NCBI GenBank assembly: GCA_029718625.1
Contig: CM056378.1
Span: 66,239,027-66,303,026 of the forward strand
DNA: 64,000 nucleotides
Direction: 5' to 3'
From: Synaphobranchus kaupii
Lineage: Eukaryota; Chordata; Actinopteri; Anguilliformes; Synaphobranchidae
A model generated the notes under the pieces. That model was given only the letters and a program-made list of their open reading frames with translations, was not told where the DNA came from and ran no database searches. A program made the translations under genes and the position numbers. Of this stretch, positions 1-11,925 are shown piece after piece; position 1 is the first letter of the stretch; each line of letters starts with the position of its first letter.

Positions 1-1639
1 AGAGCTTTTTTTCAGGTGAACCATTTTGGTTACCAAAGTTGGCACAAATTCTGCCAAATTGTGCAAAATGGCAAGGTTGCAGAAAAGTCTAAATATGATT
101 TATTTTTTAAGTTTTACAATAAAATCTGATAATTGGCAATAAAAGTTAATTATTAGATGTGTTTTTTGTGTGTTTCATATTACACAACTAACTAGCCTAC
201 CTGTGGTCCCCAAAAAGCTCTCCAAACCCATGTAGCAGCACAGTGAATCTTGTATTCCATCAGAGCCTCATTAGCCAGAAATGAGTCCAGGTATAAAAAT
301 CAAATGTCCACCCTAGATAAAATATACCTCATGCATAATAATCAACAACAACAAACTCATCCTCATGTTATCTCTCCCTCATGTTACGTCATGCATAAAT
401 TGCTCATTCGTTTACCTGCACAGCCTGCTGTACTGCATACAATTTACTCATGTGGAACAAAACAAACCCTTCAGACGCCATTTAATTCAAAAGAAACTCG
501 GAACAGCTTGTCTCATACACAAATAGATAGCTAGCTGCTACGTGTAATTTTGCTGGCTAGCTTGCCATTGTTACAATATAGTAATGTTAGCTATATTCAT
601 TTAATTCAGAGGGATTCGTTTTATACATAACAGTGAATTCGCACTGGTATACCGGAAAAATAATCTGTTACCTTATATCACTCTGTGTCACTGAGACCGC
701 AAAACCATATTTGGGCTAGGACCTGCTGCACGGAGAAACTCCTGAATAACCTAGACATAACTAACCAAAAACTGTATGAAAGAGACTCTAAAGTAAAAAG
801 ATAAACAGCGCAGTTCCCTTATGAATTGTGCTTTGCTAAACGGAATGTAGCGAGCTACGCTACAAGGTAAAAACACTGCGCCATCTTGGTTCGATAATTA
901 CGCTTGGTTGCCTCCTCTTATGCAGGGCTGCATTTACTTGATTTACGAGGGCTTTGTGTTGATTGAGGGCTTGTCTGAAAGATAAGAGTCTTGGCTATTG
1001 GCTGGAATACTTGACAGACAGTTTTAAAACCCAATGGAAAGCAAATAATACTCGGAGTGGAGGCGGGTCGATGCGCGTTTTTCCCACTTCAGATAGGCCT
1101 ATTGTGCTATCAGTCAAAGAAATACACCCAATTGACGACGGTTTTGCATAATTCTCTGCAATCATGTACAAAACCACTTTGGCTAAAATATACTAAGCCA
1201 CGAGATTGGTACTCCAGAAACTGTTTCACAACGCCAAACTGAACGCAGCCGAAGTCGGTTTAAAATTGGAAAAAAATCATGTACGAAAGTTTTAAAGTAT
1301 TTTTTCTTGAAGCCTATAGGTATAATGATTTTTCAAACAAAAGTTTTTTGAAATAGAATTAAGCAGAACAGTTTACCAGCACATTGTTTATGGTGTAACA
1401 TCAAGCTGCAATACATGTTTGAGAATTAGGTCAGAGTTTCCAACATTATTTACAAAGTTTTATCTCAACATTTTGGGCTTAAAAACCATTTTCCCAGAAG
1501 GAATGGATATATCATAAGGATATTTAATCAAAATATTGAGGTGAGCAGTTTATTATATATTATTAAATTAATGAAATGTATAATTTAATAATTTCTGTCA
1601 CGCCCGCGTTACTGCTAGGGGGCGTTTGGCAGCAAGAGG
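1..1639 (+). mobile_element. piggyBac-like non-autonomous element, copy A (left end outside window)
   Basis: This is the right-hand part of a repeat whose full copy lies at 32789-34844; position 1 corresponds to about 33160 there. It ends in GGCAGCAAGAGG followed by TTAA at 1640-1643. The full copy is bounded by TTAA on both sides and has short terminal inverted repeats (CCTCTTCCTACC at the start, CCTCTTGCTGCC on the reverse strand at the end). TTAA duplication with CC-starting ends is the piggyBac hallmark. I see no transposase reading frame, so it would depend on an enzyme made elsewhere. The piggyBac assignment is inference from the ends and target site. Confidence 0.72.
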
Positions 1640-1643
1640 TTAA

Positions 1644-1821
1644 GTAGCAAAAAGTGTATGTATATGAATTCTGACAGCTTAGTCATAATAGTGCAGTTCT
1701 CTGTTTTAATAAAAGCTATGAACCATATTTATAGCCCTTACAGTTTTTTAGATAAACAGCTTTGTTGGTCACTAGTGAAAACAGGCGAAAATTGGTATAT
1801 TTTGCCCTTGGTAGGAAGAGG
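1644..1821 (-). mobile_element. Fragment of a second, inverted piggyBac-like copy that hosted copy A
   Basis: Read on the minus strand, this begins with the family start (CCTCTTCCTACCAAGGGC), flanked by TTAA at 1822-1825, and stops exactly at TTAA 1640-1643. In the full copy at 32.8 kb the same stretch is followed by an internal TTAA (in TGCTACTTAACTAC). The simplest reading is that copy A inserted into this internal TTAA. The other half would lie left of the window. Confidence 0.68.
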
Positions 1822-2109
1822 TTAAGAGCAATTGTTCTCAGCATTTTGCGGAGTGCAGTGGTGTGCAGTGCATCTCGTGGAGTGCAGTGAGGAGTAATGA
1901 CGCGTCAAGGTCAAGATGAAATAAAGTAGGCATCTACATGATCATAGGAAACACGGTCAAATGTAAACAGTAAAAATATGTTTTAAGTAGTTTCATTATT
2001 TAATTGTACAAATGCAGAATAACATTACTGAATAGTAACACTTTGTTCATATAGGCCTAATCGCATTGGAATGTTGCTGTAGCCTACACGATTCCGCGAC
2101 CCAATGGAT

Positions 2110-2705
2110 ATCTCCCATAGACTGTATAAAAATATGGAAAAGTCACTGTGACGTCATCCATTGCCTTCCCACGGCCTTGTAAAAACTGTTTTGAGTCTCT
2201 GGAGGTATTCTTCGCCTGCCATGTTTGTACAAACTGTGTCTGCTCCGTGGAGCCGAAGTGACTTTGTCGGGAGGAGGGTCAACCGGATATGGTGATCATG
2301 GTCCGGGCACAGTATGATTGACAGTTTGGAACAGAGACCTTATAATAGGGGACTCCCTAAAAACTTGGTATTTCACCCGGATGGGCGTGGTTTCGCAGGA
2401 TGTAGCGAGCTCCGTGACCGTCTCAGCCTGTGCTCTGAGTGCACATTTGTTTTCCACGATGGAGGGTGTTACGTTTTGTACAAATAATGTAGGTTACTAC
2501 TTTTAATTTGCACTATCCAGTCATGCTAACATTTGAATGTCATAACATGTGCCCCATACCATGAAAATATTGGATGAAATTTACTGGCTAGCTAATGTTA
2601 GCTAACTGTTCACAAGCTAACTTTACATCAACAGGTTTCCTTTGTAAACAAGCCTCAGGTGCGGAGCGCTTGGGAACGTTTGCACCATGGAGCTATAAAA
2701 AAAAT
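2110..2705. repeat. Interspersed repeat starting CATAGACTGTATAAAAATATGG
   Basis: The segment begins CCCATAGACTGTATAAAAATATGG, then GTGACGTCATCCATTGCC and TTTGTACAAACTG, followed by CTCCGTGGAGCCGAAG. The same ordered motifs recur at about 36535, so this is a dispersed family. No transposase or clear terminal repeats are visible here. Its class is unknown to me. Confidence 0.5.
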
Positions 2706-2724
2706 GAAGTCACCCTAGTCTATG

Positions 2725-3118
2725 TTTTTTTGTTTTTTTATTTCAGATTTTTTCCCCATTTTATCCCAGTTTAGTAGCCAGTAGAACCCCTATATCATTC
2801 AATTATCCCCGTGTGTAGCAACCACTAGAGAATCGCCGCCACGAGCCCTGTCAGTTGGTAGGAGAGAGGACGCCCCGCCCTCTTCAGGACGCGGCCCCTC
2901 CAAACCTGACCGTGATTCCAACTCGCCCAGGGCCGCACTTGCGCGCGACGACTCTCTCTCCGAGCCCCTCCCACCGGGAGTAGCTGCCAATTGCCGCTCC
3001 CTCAGCCACCGGCCATGCTCAGAACTGGCAGGACCGTGGATCGAACCCCCGATCCTCGGGGCGCAACTGCACAGACTAAAAAGTATGTGCCTTTGTCCAC
3101 TACGCCACCGCGTAGTCT
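2725..3118 (-). mobile_element. tRNA-derived SINE
   Basis: On the minus strand it starts GTGGCGTAGTGGACAAAGGC (A-box-like), has a B-box-like GGGGGTTCGATCCACG, then a GC-rich body and an A/T-rich tail. A second copy, on the plus strand at 31485-31960, shares the order of head, body and tail. The promoter boxes mark an RNA polymerase III retroposon. It is non-coding and would depend on a partner LINE. Confidence 0.72.
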
Positions 3119-3119
3119 A

Positions 3120-3744
3120 TTGTTAACCTTAAATTAGTTAACCCTAACATTAAATTATATAACCCGAACGTCACCAGTTTGTCAACAAATTGAAAGTGAA
3201 TCACACCTTATCATTAGCTGTTCAATTTTCAATCGGCGGCAGGGAAGTCTAGTCATGGTTGCAGCCATGCCAGCAGTACAAGGAGCAAAAATCAAAGTCT
3301 TCGTAAATCGATGATCACAAAAAAATAAAAAATCATCTCCGTTTGACGTTACAATTAGGCGCGTGAGGTCTCCTGTAGGTTTAATCTTGGGGTTAAGGCA
3401 AAGATTAGATTAATAAACAACTTTTTAGGTTACGGTTTTGCTAGCTTATCCAAAAAGTCGCGAGATGACCCAATGCAAGCCGACGAGAACGCGCATCAGG
3501 CACACAACACTCAACACACTGTGTGTGAATAAATATTTCCAGATTTTCTTTGATTTTACAATATAGTAACCATGTCCACACTAGATAAGCCAAAAAAGTA
3601 TGTAGATAACGTATATCCTCTGAAATATATCACTTTTTGTTGACCAATCATCAAAACCAGGCGAAACCAGGAAGTACATTTTCAGTCAGAGCAGCAGGTA
3701 AATGAAACTCAATCCTCACCCACATCAGGAATGCACAAGCTTCA
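3120..3744. other. Unassigned A/T-rich interval
   Basis: No reading frame, terminal repeat or recognisable family is visible between the SINE and the LINE tail. Confidence 0.4.
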
Positions 3745-4020
3745 GTATTTTTAAAACAACACTTAAAACATGGCTCAAGACAAACCAATCATGTGATCAC
3801 TGATCTAAACCTTTGTATGGAACCAACAGTTTTCCAACATGGAGAGTATGTAATGTATATTTTGTATGATGTTGTTTTATATGTGATGTACTGTTTGTGA
3901 ACTTGACTAATTGTATTGTTTTTAATATCTTCCTGCCCAGGGACCGCAGATGTAAATGAGCTATCCAGATAACTCTGGCCCAACGGTTGTGTTGTGCATG
4001 ACCCCTGTTAAATAAACTAA

Positions 4021-4051
<31 letters not shown>

Positions 4052-4060
4052 TAAAAAAAA
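3745..4060 (+). mobile_element. LINE 3' end fragment
   Basis: The segment has the look of a teleost LINE 3' UTR: TGCCCAGGGACCGCAGATG, an AACTCTGGC motif, then CCCCTGTTAAATAAACTAA with an AATAAA signal and an A-rich tail running into (TA)n at about 4030-4050. There is no protein-coding part, so it is a severely 5'-truncated copy. The clade is not certain. Confidence 0.5.
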
Positions 4061-4214
4061 CATGTGAAAACAAAATGTTATTTCGGCATTATGATAGTGA
4101 TAGCAAGTTGGCTCTGATACAGAAAATGTTAGCTAGGCAATCACGGTAGCTCGCTAAATCATATAGCCAGTCAGCTAGTTAGGAGGACTTTAAGGAAGTA
4201 GAATAACTGTTCAA

Positions 4215-4640
4215 TTAAAATGGCTTGCCATAAGCTAGCCAATATGGCGTTTTAGACCAATGATTGTTGTCTCCCTCTTCTGGTCCCGCCCCTCTGAGTG
4301 AGTGCAGTGACCATAAATATAACCAGTATATAGAACCAGTGACCCCAGTCACACAGCCTGTCCCTGATTGGTCCTGAACAAATGTTAATACCCTGTCCAA
4401 ACAACACAATCATTTTAAAAATCGGCACATGGAGAGGCATTAGACAAAGGAATTGTCTTGTGGGAAAAATGTATAGAGTATTTGGTATTTTGAGACTTAC
4501 ATGGTGAAGGATCTAAACTGGAGCCAACCGCAGTGGCGCTAGTGAGCAACGGCACTATGGCCACTCCCAGCCCAACCAGGAAGTGAGTTTCAAAACGAAT
4601 GCCCGGTTTTGGTCCCTTGGTCGCGATCCACAGTTTGTGC
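4215..4640. repeat. Interspersed repeat shared with 36690-36985
   Basis: Motifs such as TGATTGGTCCTGAACAAATG, AGAGGCATTAGA, TTACATGGTGAA and GCAGTGGCGCTAGTGAGCAA occur in the same order here and at 36690-36985. No protein-coding content is visible. At the second site it follows the CATAGACTGTATAAA block, so the two blocks may be parts of one longer family. Confidence 0.5.
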
Positions 4641-4649
4641 ATCACTGAT

Positions 4650-5399
4650 TTAGCCTATGGTGTTGACAGCTTGATTTTCTTATCAAACTAAATGATAAAA
4701 TCAATAAACATTTCACTGTGCATCTGGGTGCTGTCTATCCCTTCATTCATTTTGTTTCAGAACATAAAGATTTAGTAGCCGTGAGTATTTTTGTGATTAA
4801 CAGATTAGCGTCAACAAAACCCTGACTTAGGTAGCCTACCAATTCAAACAAGTGAAATCGTTGTGACAATTCGCTTGATAGATTGCCTGATGTAGCCGGA
4901 ATGGTGCATTGAGTTTGTTCAATCAAATGACAACTCAGCCCGACTGCATCATTCATTATGATAACAGTGAACTTGCTATGGCCAACCTTTCCCCATTCTC
5001 TACACTTCAGTTGATATTATGCTCCCTTCCATTGTCTTTGACATGTTACCTTTTTGATGCTTGTTATTTATAGATATAGTAGTGTAGGGACAACAGGAAC
5101 TACAATTCCATACAGTCCACAGGACGCTCCTCCTCCACGTTGGAAGTGACGTTATACCAGTTCAGTCAGGACCACTGTTGTTCAAGTAAAAGCTTTATTA
5201 ACATTCTTAAAACAATACATTTTAGGTTTGGCGGTATGGTTCTGTTCAAAAACCCTCCCGCCAATCAACGCGAGCAAGCAGGGGTATGGCGGTGAGGGCA
5301 GCAGCAACAACCGCCCAATAGGGTTGCACTTAGAACAGAACCGGCAGCACTGAGAATGGTTTTTTACAGATTCCATTCAATCAGTTGTATGTATATGGC
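4650..5399. other. Unassigned interval
   Basis: No convincing gene or element is visible. Open stretches on the minus strand are short and of uninformative composition. Confidence 0.35.
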
Positions 5400-5570
5400 A
5401 CTTTTAAGTGTCATTATCACAACAATTTACAAGGAACCGGGCCTGAACCCCCGTAGAGCATGCCTAGGGCGACAGTGGCAAGGAAAAACTCCCCGCTGTT
5501 AGCAGGAAGAAACCTTGGGCAGAACCTGACTCTGAGGGGGGAGTCCATCCGCCGCTGACTGGCACTGGTT
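5400..5570. repeat. Common teleost repeat with GCGACAGTGGCAAGGAAAAA
   Basis: The block runs through GCGACAGTGGCAAGGAAAAA, an AGGAAGAAACCTTGGGCAGA motif and CTGACTCTGAGGGGGGAGTC. I recognise this word order as a frequent interspersed repeat of fish genomes. It is non-coding here, and I cannot name the parent element. Confidence 0.5.
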
Positions 5571-5599
5571 AACTGAATAGCTGATTACAGAATAGAAAA

Positions 5600-7140
5600 A
5601 ATGCAAGACAGAACATATGAAAATGTCAATATATAATGAGCCGGTGGTGGAAGGCGGATTGAAGGCCAGCAGGTGGCATCATCAGCTGGGGACGGCGTGG
5701 AGCTGGCCGGCTGGTTCTGGAGAACGAAGTTTGTTGATCTATAGCTACCGCTCCGGCGGTTGCCGAAGAGGGAAGGAGAGAGGAAAGAAATCAGTAGGCA
5801 CTCAAACATATTAGTGAGCCATGCAGGAGCGATATAGGCTAGGTGTCAGTGCGCAAAGGGGAACTGAAGAGGATGGAGCTGGGGTGGAGGGGGGGGGTTT
5901 TGTGTGCAGCAGGCGTGCATCAGAGGATCCACCATGTTAGGGCCAGGCAGTTAAATAGACCACCTTGATTCACCAATCAATCCATTCCAGTAGCGTCACT
6001 ACTCAAGTAGCGTCACTATTCACCTATGGCCGGGTTTCACTCTCGTGGCCTACCTGAACTAACGCTATGCTCCATTTGTGATTTCCGTCCGCACTGTAAT
6101 GTGATACTGCGCAGCGGAAATGCACGACTGGCAATAAAGTTTATAAAAGGGGCAACACAGTCGCTCCTTCTCCAGATTCTTCCGGTTCAGTTGTCCGCTC
6201 AAATCACCAGGGCCTTCACTGTCTCGTCTCACGGCCCCGTGCGGCCTGCACGCCCAGGGAAGAGCCCTCGCTCCACAAGGAAGCACGGCCGTTCATGACG
6301 CCGATCCAACTGAGCGAGGCGGGCTCATCTACCCCCGGCTATCGGCCACGGAGGACCGGAGACGAGACGCAAGGAGGCAACCAAGCACCCGGTGGTCAAG
6401 AAGAACCACCAAGCAGACCACGCTACGCACTGATCCTGCAGCCCAGCACCGCCGGTGAGTCCCCAAAGAGGCAAGCGGTCTGCAGTAGGATCAGCTGCGT
6501 ATTTCGGGGGAAATAACTGCAACCCCAGGATAGGGCGACCGGTTCTCCTAACCATCGTAACCCTGGTGATGAAAGAAACCAGTTCTACTCAAGTAATGCG
6601 ACCGGTTCCATTACCTATCCCTACGAACTGCAACCACAGGATTGGGCGACTGGCTTTCCCCTTTCATTGTGAGTGTGCAATCCAAGGGAGGAAACCATTT
6701 AAAGGACTTTGATTCAAGTAAGGCTGTAACATGGGCAATAGCATATTATTTAGCCACCGTGACATATTTGTGATTGGATGTATGCAACTGCTATTTAATT
6801 ATTAATGTGTGTTATGTAAAAATTTTGTGCTAACATTTTACTTTGGATGGCTGTAAGCCATCCACCACGCTGCGTTAGGTTTAATGCATCACACACAGAA
6901 TGTATCTTGCATGTGATCTGTCTTTAAACACTAACCAGTCGTAATCTTAACACTGCACGCTGATCTCAACGCACACGCATCGATAAGCTTACGGCTATCC
7001 TTTGTGTATGGTATGGTTCATGCGCCACCATTAGCTAGCTCCAGCGAAAGCTAGTTTCAAACCTCCCTCCATTTTAGTTTCTTTGTTCTCTCTGAACACG
7101 TGTCCGAGGCAACCCCCCACACGCAGGAGAACAGGGAAAC
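5600..7140. other. Unassigned interval with a degenerate GGGCGACCGGTT repeat
   Basis: There is no supported gene. A TATAAAAGG box lies at about 6138, a few bases after AATAAA, which could belong to an old LTR, but no flanking copy is seen. Between 6525 and 6660 the words AGGGCGACCGGTT, ATGCGACCGGTT and TTGGGCGACTGGCTT recur imperfectly at roughly 65-bp spacing, suggesting a degenerate tandem repeat. Confidence 0.35.
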
Positions 7141-7154
7141 CCCCACGTGCGCCC

Positions 7155-7163
7155 AACACACAC

Positions 7164-7216
<53 letters not shown>
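7155..7216. repeat. (CA)n microsatellite
   Basis: A dinucleotide CA tract with one interrupting G near its start. Long open frames across it on both strands, of Cys-Val or Thr-His repeats, are artefacts of the repeat. Confidence 0.95.
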
Positions 7217-7219
<3 letters not shown>

Positions 7220-7781
7220 TTTGTTGTACATTATAGTAGTGAATCGTGTTTTGCTCTGTTTGGTACTTTGTGTTCAATAAACTATTACATTTTCCAAGAT
7301 TGTGTGTATTAATGTTGCTCTTGTGTTGAACTGAGTCAGCCAATGCTAATCGCAGGGATTCCCCAAAATGCCTTCACCTTCTAGTTGGATCATTTATATT
7401 AATTTGGTATCAATTGAGCACATAATATTGTGATTTTGCTAAGATAATTATTAATGTGTAATTTGATTGGTAATTAATTTAATTATTAATTCAAGGTACC
7501 CATTTTTAGTTAGTATATTCTCTTTTGAGAATAGTATATAACATTTTATGAGACTGATTTATTACAAAAACTATGCCACCAGTTGTATAAGGATGGTAGT
7601 GGCGTACTCCAGTACATAAGTGTCGCCCCGTGTATAGATTTAAATGAATATTCCCTACAGTAGCACCCTTTGTGGAAGGAGGAGATGTACATTGACTTGC
7701 CAATTAAACATGGTGCAGTCACGTAGCGAGCCTGTTTACTTGAGATAACATCCTAGCTAGCTAGTTAATGTAAATCGAATT
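7220..7781. other. Unassigned A/T-rich interval
   Basis: No gene, inverted repeat or known family is visible in this stretch before the hAT target site. Confidence 0.35.
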
Positions 7782-7789
7782 CTGTTTAT

Positions 7790-8793
7790 TAGGGGTGTAA
7801 CGATTCATGCGATTCATCGATGAATCGATGGTCAGTCCTACCGATGCAACTAAATCGATCTGCTAAAATAAATAAATAGAATGAATCGCTTTGGCTTCAC
7901 CAATAATCGATATAAATGCTTTAAATCTAATGAATCGCGATTCTTAATTATGATTATTGTTTTAAGACTTAGTTTACACATTTGTTTGTGAAATGCGGTA
8001 ATCCGTAACTCTGTCATCAGCTACAGTGTTTCCCCTAGATTTTTTTTCAGGCCGGGCGGTGAAAGTGCGCCATTTTGCGTAGAGGCGGAAACTATAATTA
8101 CACCCTCATAATATCAGCGCTGCCATTGAAAACAACCGAAGCTGTTTTGGCAAGGGTTTTTCCAGATGCTATTTTGATCATTCCCGCATTCTGCGGTAAG
8201 GGAAATATTGCAGCTACATAAAATAATTTAAAAAAAGATTATATATATATTTAAAAAAAAGAATAATATAAATTATTTTTTTTCATTAAAATTATTTATT
8301 TTCCCTCTTGTCCCGCCCGGCCAAGATAATGGTAGGGGAAACACTGAGCTAGTCAGCCTGCAAGGAAGTACCGCTCTCACTCGCTCACTGACTCTTAACT
8401 CACTCACTCACTCACCCACCCACTCTCTCCCCTGCCAGCATGTAGCCTATTGAAAAATGTTCAAAATAACTGAGCCATGTTTAATTACATTTTTGTATTC
8501 AGCATAAAATATTATGCAGGACTACTTTTTTTATAGGATAAATATGTTTAATAAGTAATTCTGTTGTCTGTTTATTTTTTCACCTTTCAGAAGAATACAG
8601 ATAGTCTCACTCACATTATTGCATGTTTATTTCATGGATATAGAATTTTGGTTAAAAGTTACTGAATCGAATCGTGGTTTACAGAATCGAATCGAATCGT
8701 TCCAAAAAAAAAAAATGTGTCCTTGAATCGAATCGCCAACTACTGAATCGTAATCGAATCGAATCGCTGTGAAGCCAAAGATTCACACCCCTA
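7790..8793 (+). mobile_element. hAT-type non-autonomous DNA transposon, 1,004 bp
   Basis: The ends are TAGGGGTGT and ACACCCCTA, perfect 9-bp inverted repeats. They are flanked by an identical 8-bp direct repeat, CTGTTTAT, at 7782-7789 and 8794-8801. An 8-bp duplication with short TIRs is characteristic of hAT transposition. Sub-terminal DNA on both sides is rich in GAATCGATT-like words (7800-7950 and 8660-8780), as expected for transposase-binding repeats. There is no transposase reading frame. A second element occupies 8024-8346. Strand is arbitrary. Confidence 0.88.
8024..8346 (+). mobile_element. Nested hAT-like MITE, 323 bp
   Basis: The ends CAGTGTTTCCCCTA and TAGGGGAAACACTG are inverted repeats, with further inverted similarity inside (GGCCGGGCGG against CCGCCCGGCC). 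CAGTGTTTCCC ends are common among fish hAT MITEs. A 5-bp direct repeat AGCTA flanks it (8019-8023 and 8347-8351); eight identical bases are not seen, so the duplication may have decayed. It lies wholly inside the hAT element 7790-8793. Confidence 0.75.
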
Positions 8794-8911
8794 CTGTTTA
8801 TCCACCAAATCAAAATCTGCCATTTGGCGAATGGAGTGGCGGGTGCTATTTTTGGACTTTGTATGTCCAACTTAAAGCTGTCTAATTTATTCAACCTACA
8901 AGGGAAAATCA

Positions 8912-9080
8912 GATAGCATAGTGGTTAAGGAACTGATCTTATAATTCTGAAGTTGCAGGTTCAGTTCCCTGCTGGGACACTGCCATTCTGCCCTCGAGTA
9001 AGGTACTTAAACTGAATTACAGCTGTATAAATGGAATGTATATAAAAATGTAAGAGTGCCAGCTAAATGCCTAAATGTAA
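8912..9080 (+). mobile_element. tRNA-derived SINE with L2-like tail
   Basis: The head reads AGCATAGTGGTTAAGGAACT (A box) and GCAGGTTCAGTTCCC (B box). Then come GACACTGCC and CGAGTAAGGTACTTAA, a TGTATAAATGGAATG stretch and GCTAAATGCCTAAATGTAAA at the end. The tail resembles the 3' end of fish L2 LINEs, the usual partner for mobilisation. It is non-coding. Confidence 0.75.
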
Positions 9081-9084
9081 ATCT

Positions 9085-10040
9085 ACACAACTTTTTTTTA
9101 TAAACTGGGCATTCCAAATTTCCAGAAAATTGTGAGAAAAAAAGAATCTAGGTTACAAATTGGATCTAAAATACATTATTCACACTTATTAAAGTTTTAA
9201 TTTCTATTTCATAGGAACTGACTGTTTTTAGATATCTGGAGGGTGTGGTCAAGTTTTCACTATTTAACTAATTCAATGCCAGAGTGTTCCAGAACACTAG
9301 AATCCCTGCAGTGCCTAGCCAATAGATCCAGTCAGCAAGAGAGGGCATGCCCACAAAAACTCCAGGCCCAAGTTGGGCCGCCCAACCCCCCCAGGGGGAA
9401 ATTTTGGAAATCAATGAAGCGGCCAATTACAGGTCTTTACATTAAGACAAAATCGAGTAATATATTGAAAACATTGCAATTTTCAAAATTCCAAAAAGCT
9501 GACTGCATGACAAACAGATTTAAAAACCCATATTTGCACATTTCTTTAATGCCAAGAAACCTCTGGCTAACAACAGCTAACAGCACTAGCCCATAAAATG
9601 ACATCATTAACATGTTCAAATGTTCAAAGTGACACCGTTCGATTATCACCGTACATCAGCTAGCTAATATTAGCCTACTTTTCATGGTCATGGATCATAA
9701 CAGTGACATACCGTGGGCTGTAAAATAGGTCTTCTGTAATATTACCTTTAATGGATGATCACTCTCAATCTGTTTCCATCTACTTTGGCTGATTGTCAAT
9801 CAAAGAATGGATTTGATTAGTAACCAAGACCAATAAGTTCATTATTAGGCTACCAATTTATTTTGAGATAGCATTATCGTTCTGTGCATCATAAACTTTT
9901 TTTTTCTATACGCACATTTATGATGATGTAGCCTACATTATCATGCAAAGATTTTGACTTTTACAATCTACGAAACATTGAACATTTAAACTTGTTTTTC
10001 TCGCCTTAATTATACGTTGCGGTCAATGGTTCGAGACACT
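9085..10040. other. Unassigned interval
   Basis: An open frame of 117 codons at 9243-9596 has no recognisable domain and biased, repeat-like composition, so I do not call it a gene. Nothing else is recognised. Confidence 0.35.
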
Positions 10041-10044
10041 TAAG

Positions 10045-10132
10045 AGGCTGTCCTCTCTAAATATGAACCCCCGATCGCAACCGCACAGACAAAGTCTGCG
10101 CCTTAGACCGCTGCGCCACCGTGGCGCTGTCT
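10045..10132 (-). mobile_element. tRNA-like SINE head fragment
   Basis: The minus strand reads ACGGTGGCGCAGCGGTCTAA (A box), then GGCGCAGACTTTGTCTGTGC and GATCGGGGGTTCATATT (B-box-like). This fits the 5' part of a tRNA-derived SINE related to the one at 2725-3118. No body or tail follows. A functional tRNA is not supported because the cloverleaf is incomplete. Confidence 0.5.
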
Positions 10133-10599
10133 TCTTAAAATTAATTACATTCTTTAATGCAGTCAGATTATTGCCTCATCCTGGTTAAACAATCTCAAGT
10201 TACTTATCTTTTTCGTTGTCATTTAATTTCATATCATTATGGGCTTCAGATTGGTCTTGATTATTCAGCCAATTAATTGTATGATTGTTAGGCTACTCAA
10301 GCGAAATCAACGGAAACAAGTCTAATACTATATATCCTGCTTTTTCCAGCACACCAGCTATTGGAATGGCAGGTATTCGAGCCCAACAGGACACAAATTT
10401 ATTTTCGACAAAAACAATGTGCAACTGCTAAATACTTTTCATGTATTACACTGTTATTATTTTCACATTAACAAACGTATTTTTATTGCAAAGGCAAAAG
10501 ACGTTTCCAATATTAACTGTTCAATGTTTCACTTGTAGCCTATTTCACGTACTACAGCGAAATGGTGAAAGTCAGACCGACACTGACAAATGGCCTATA

Positions 10600-10735
10600 T
10601 CACGTGACTGTACCCCTTTGGTTTTCTGGTTAGCGTCAAGCCTTAGTATTGCAAGAGATGTGGGTTCATACCCCGCCTGGATGGTACTAAAGTGTAATCC
10701 CATGGCAATTTGTCAAGCAAAGAAAAACGTTTAAA
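10600..10735 (+). mobile_element. Possible tRNA-derived SINE fragment
   Basis: CTGGTTAGCGTCAAGCC resembles an A box and ATGTGGGTTCATACCCCG a B box, with spacing close to a tRNA. No proper 3' half of a tRNA is present, so a degenerate SINE is more likely than a tRNA gene. Confidence 0.35.
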
Positions 10736-11339
10736 TGCAGAATATCATCTGCTTAACATCGCGTTCTAGCATTAATGTAAAAAATTAATTTCTATAAATA
10801 ACTGTGCCATTGGCTACATGTTTTAATCTCACACAAATGGCGACAGAAATATTTGTCTGTGTGGAGCATGCTGACTTGCGCCGCGGTCATGTCTGACTCA
10901 CTGTGGAAACCGAACCTTCAATGCTCGCCTCGGCCAACATTTCTTTATTATGTCTTCATTCATTTCTTCACTTCAGCTCTGTTCAGTTTATCCTTTTCAC
11001 ACATAACACAATGTCACCATAAAATGAACTAGTAGGACAATTAAGAATTTACTATAATACATTAAGAATTGATGATAACCTACTATAAGCTGCAATCCCT
11101 TAAGAGATCGGATTTATAAACCTCCAATTCCCCAAACATATCTGATTCATGGTTAGTCACTTAAAAAAATTACTATAGCCTCCGAACATTGCTCTAGTCT
11201 ACGCTACTCAGCAGAGAATGTAGCTTACTGCAAACACTTTTAATTATAATAATAATAAGAAGAATAATCTCTGGTAGGCTACTTTCTTAGTAGTATCTAT
11301 TGTATTCTTTCTGGCTAAGATTCCTGGGAAATATGCATT

Positions 11340-11925
11340 GTCCAATTAAGCTTGTTTGCCAATGTTATTTTTGCCAGAGAAACGTCAGTCAGCTGCTAGT
11401 CAGGAAGCAGGTACAAGCTAGGGTACTATGAAGCGAATCAACATGCCTTATACATCCATTGCGCTACAGAAAACTAAACTATTAATTGTATTTTATTAGA
11501 CATTAAATACAGTTCATCTACAAACTTGTTTAGTGTAATAGGAGAAATGTTCTCAATCTCGTCAGTACAGGGCGTTATGGTTACGCATGTCTGCATGCAT
11601 TTATTTTGAATGCATGTATTCTGTATGCATGTTCTATTATTATTATTATCTTGCATTATTCATCATTAGTTAGCTATCAAAAATAAGTGATATCTGATTA
11701 CGTCTCTGACGTAAAAAAAGCCAAGTTACTAGAGCGTCCTTAATTAAGTCCTTAATTCCAACTTGCAAAAACTAGGCCTGCCTTTAAAAGTATTGATATC
11801 AAAATGTGGCCAAGTTACAACTAACAATATTGCCTATCATAGCTCACACTAAATAAACTAGCTGTATTCCAAAGCAATGCTGTCCAAACTTTCCTAAATT
11901 ATTTCATGCAACTTGAAAAGTTAGT
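11340..11925 (+). repeat. Dispersed repeat, inverted copy at 55395-55985
   Basis: Motifs GCAGCTGCTAGTCAGGAAGC (as read in context), CAGTACAGGGCGTTATGGTT, TTCCAACTTGCAAAAACTAG and TGTGGCCAAGTTACAACTAA all recur on the opposite strand at 55395-55985 in reverse order. No coding capacity or clear termini are visible. The class is unknown. Confidence 0.6.

Noticed and set aside
7031..7343. Cys-Val and Thr-His open frames
   Set aside because: Products of the (CA)n tract.
9243..9596. 117-codon plus-strand frame
   Set aside because: Composition is uninformative, no splice or domain evidence.
10045..10132. Functional tRNA gene
   Set aside because: A and B boxes are present but the acceptor and anticodon stems do not form a full cloverleaf; SINE head is more likely.
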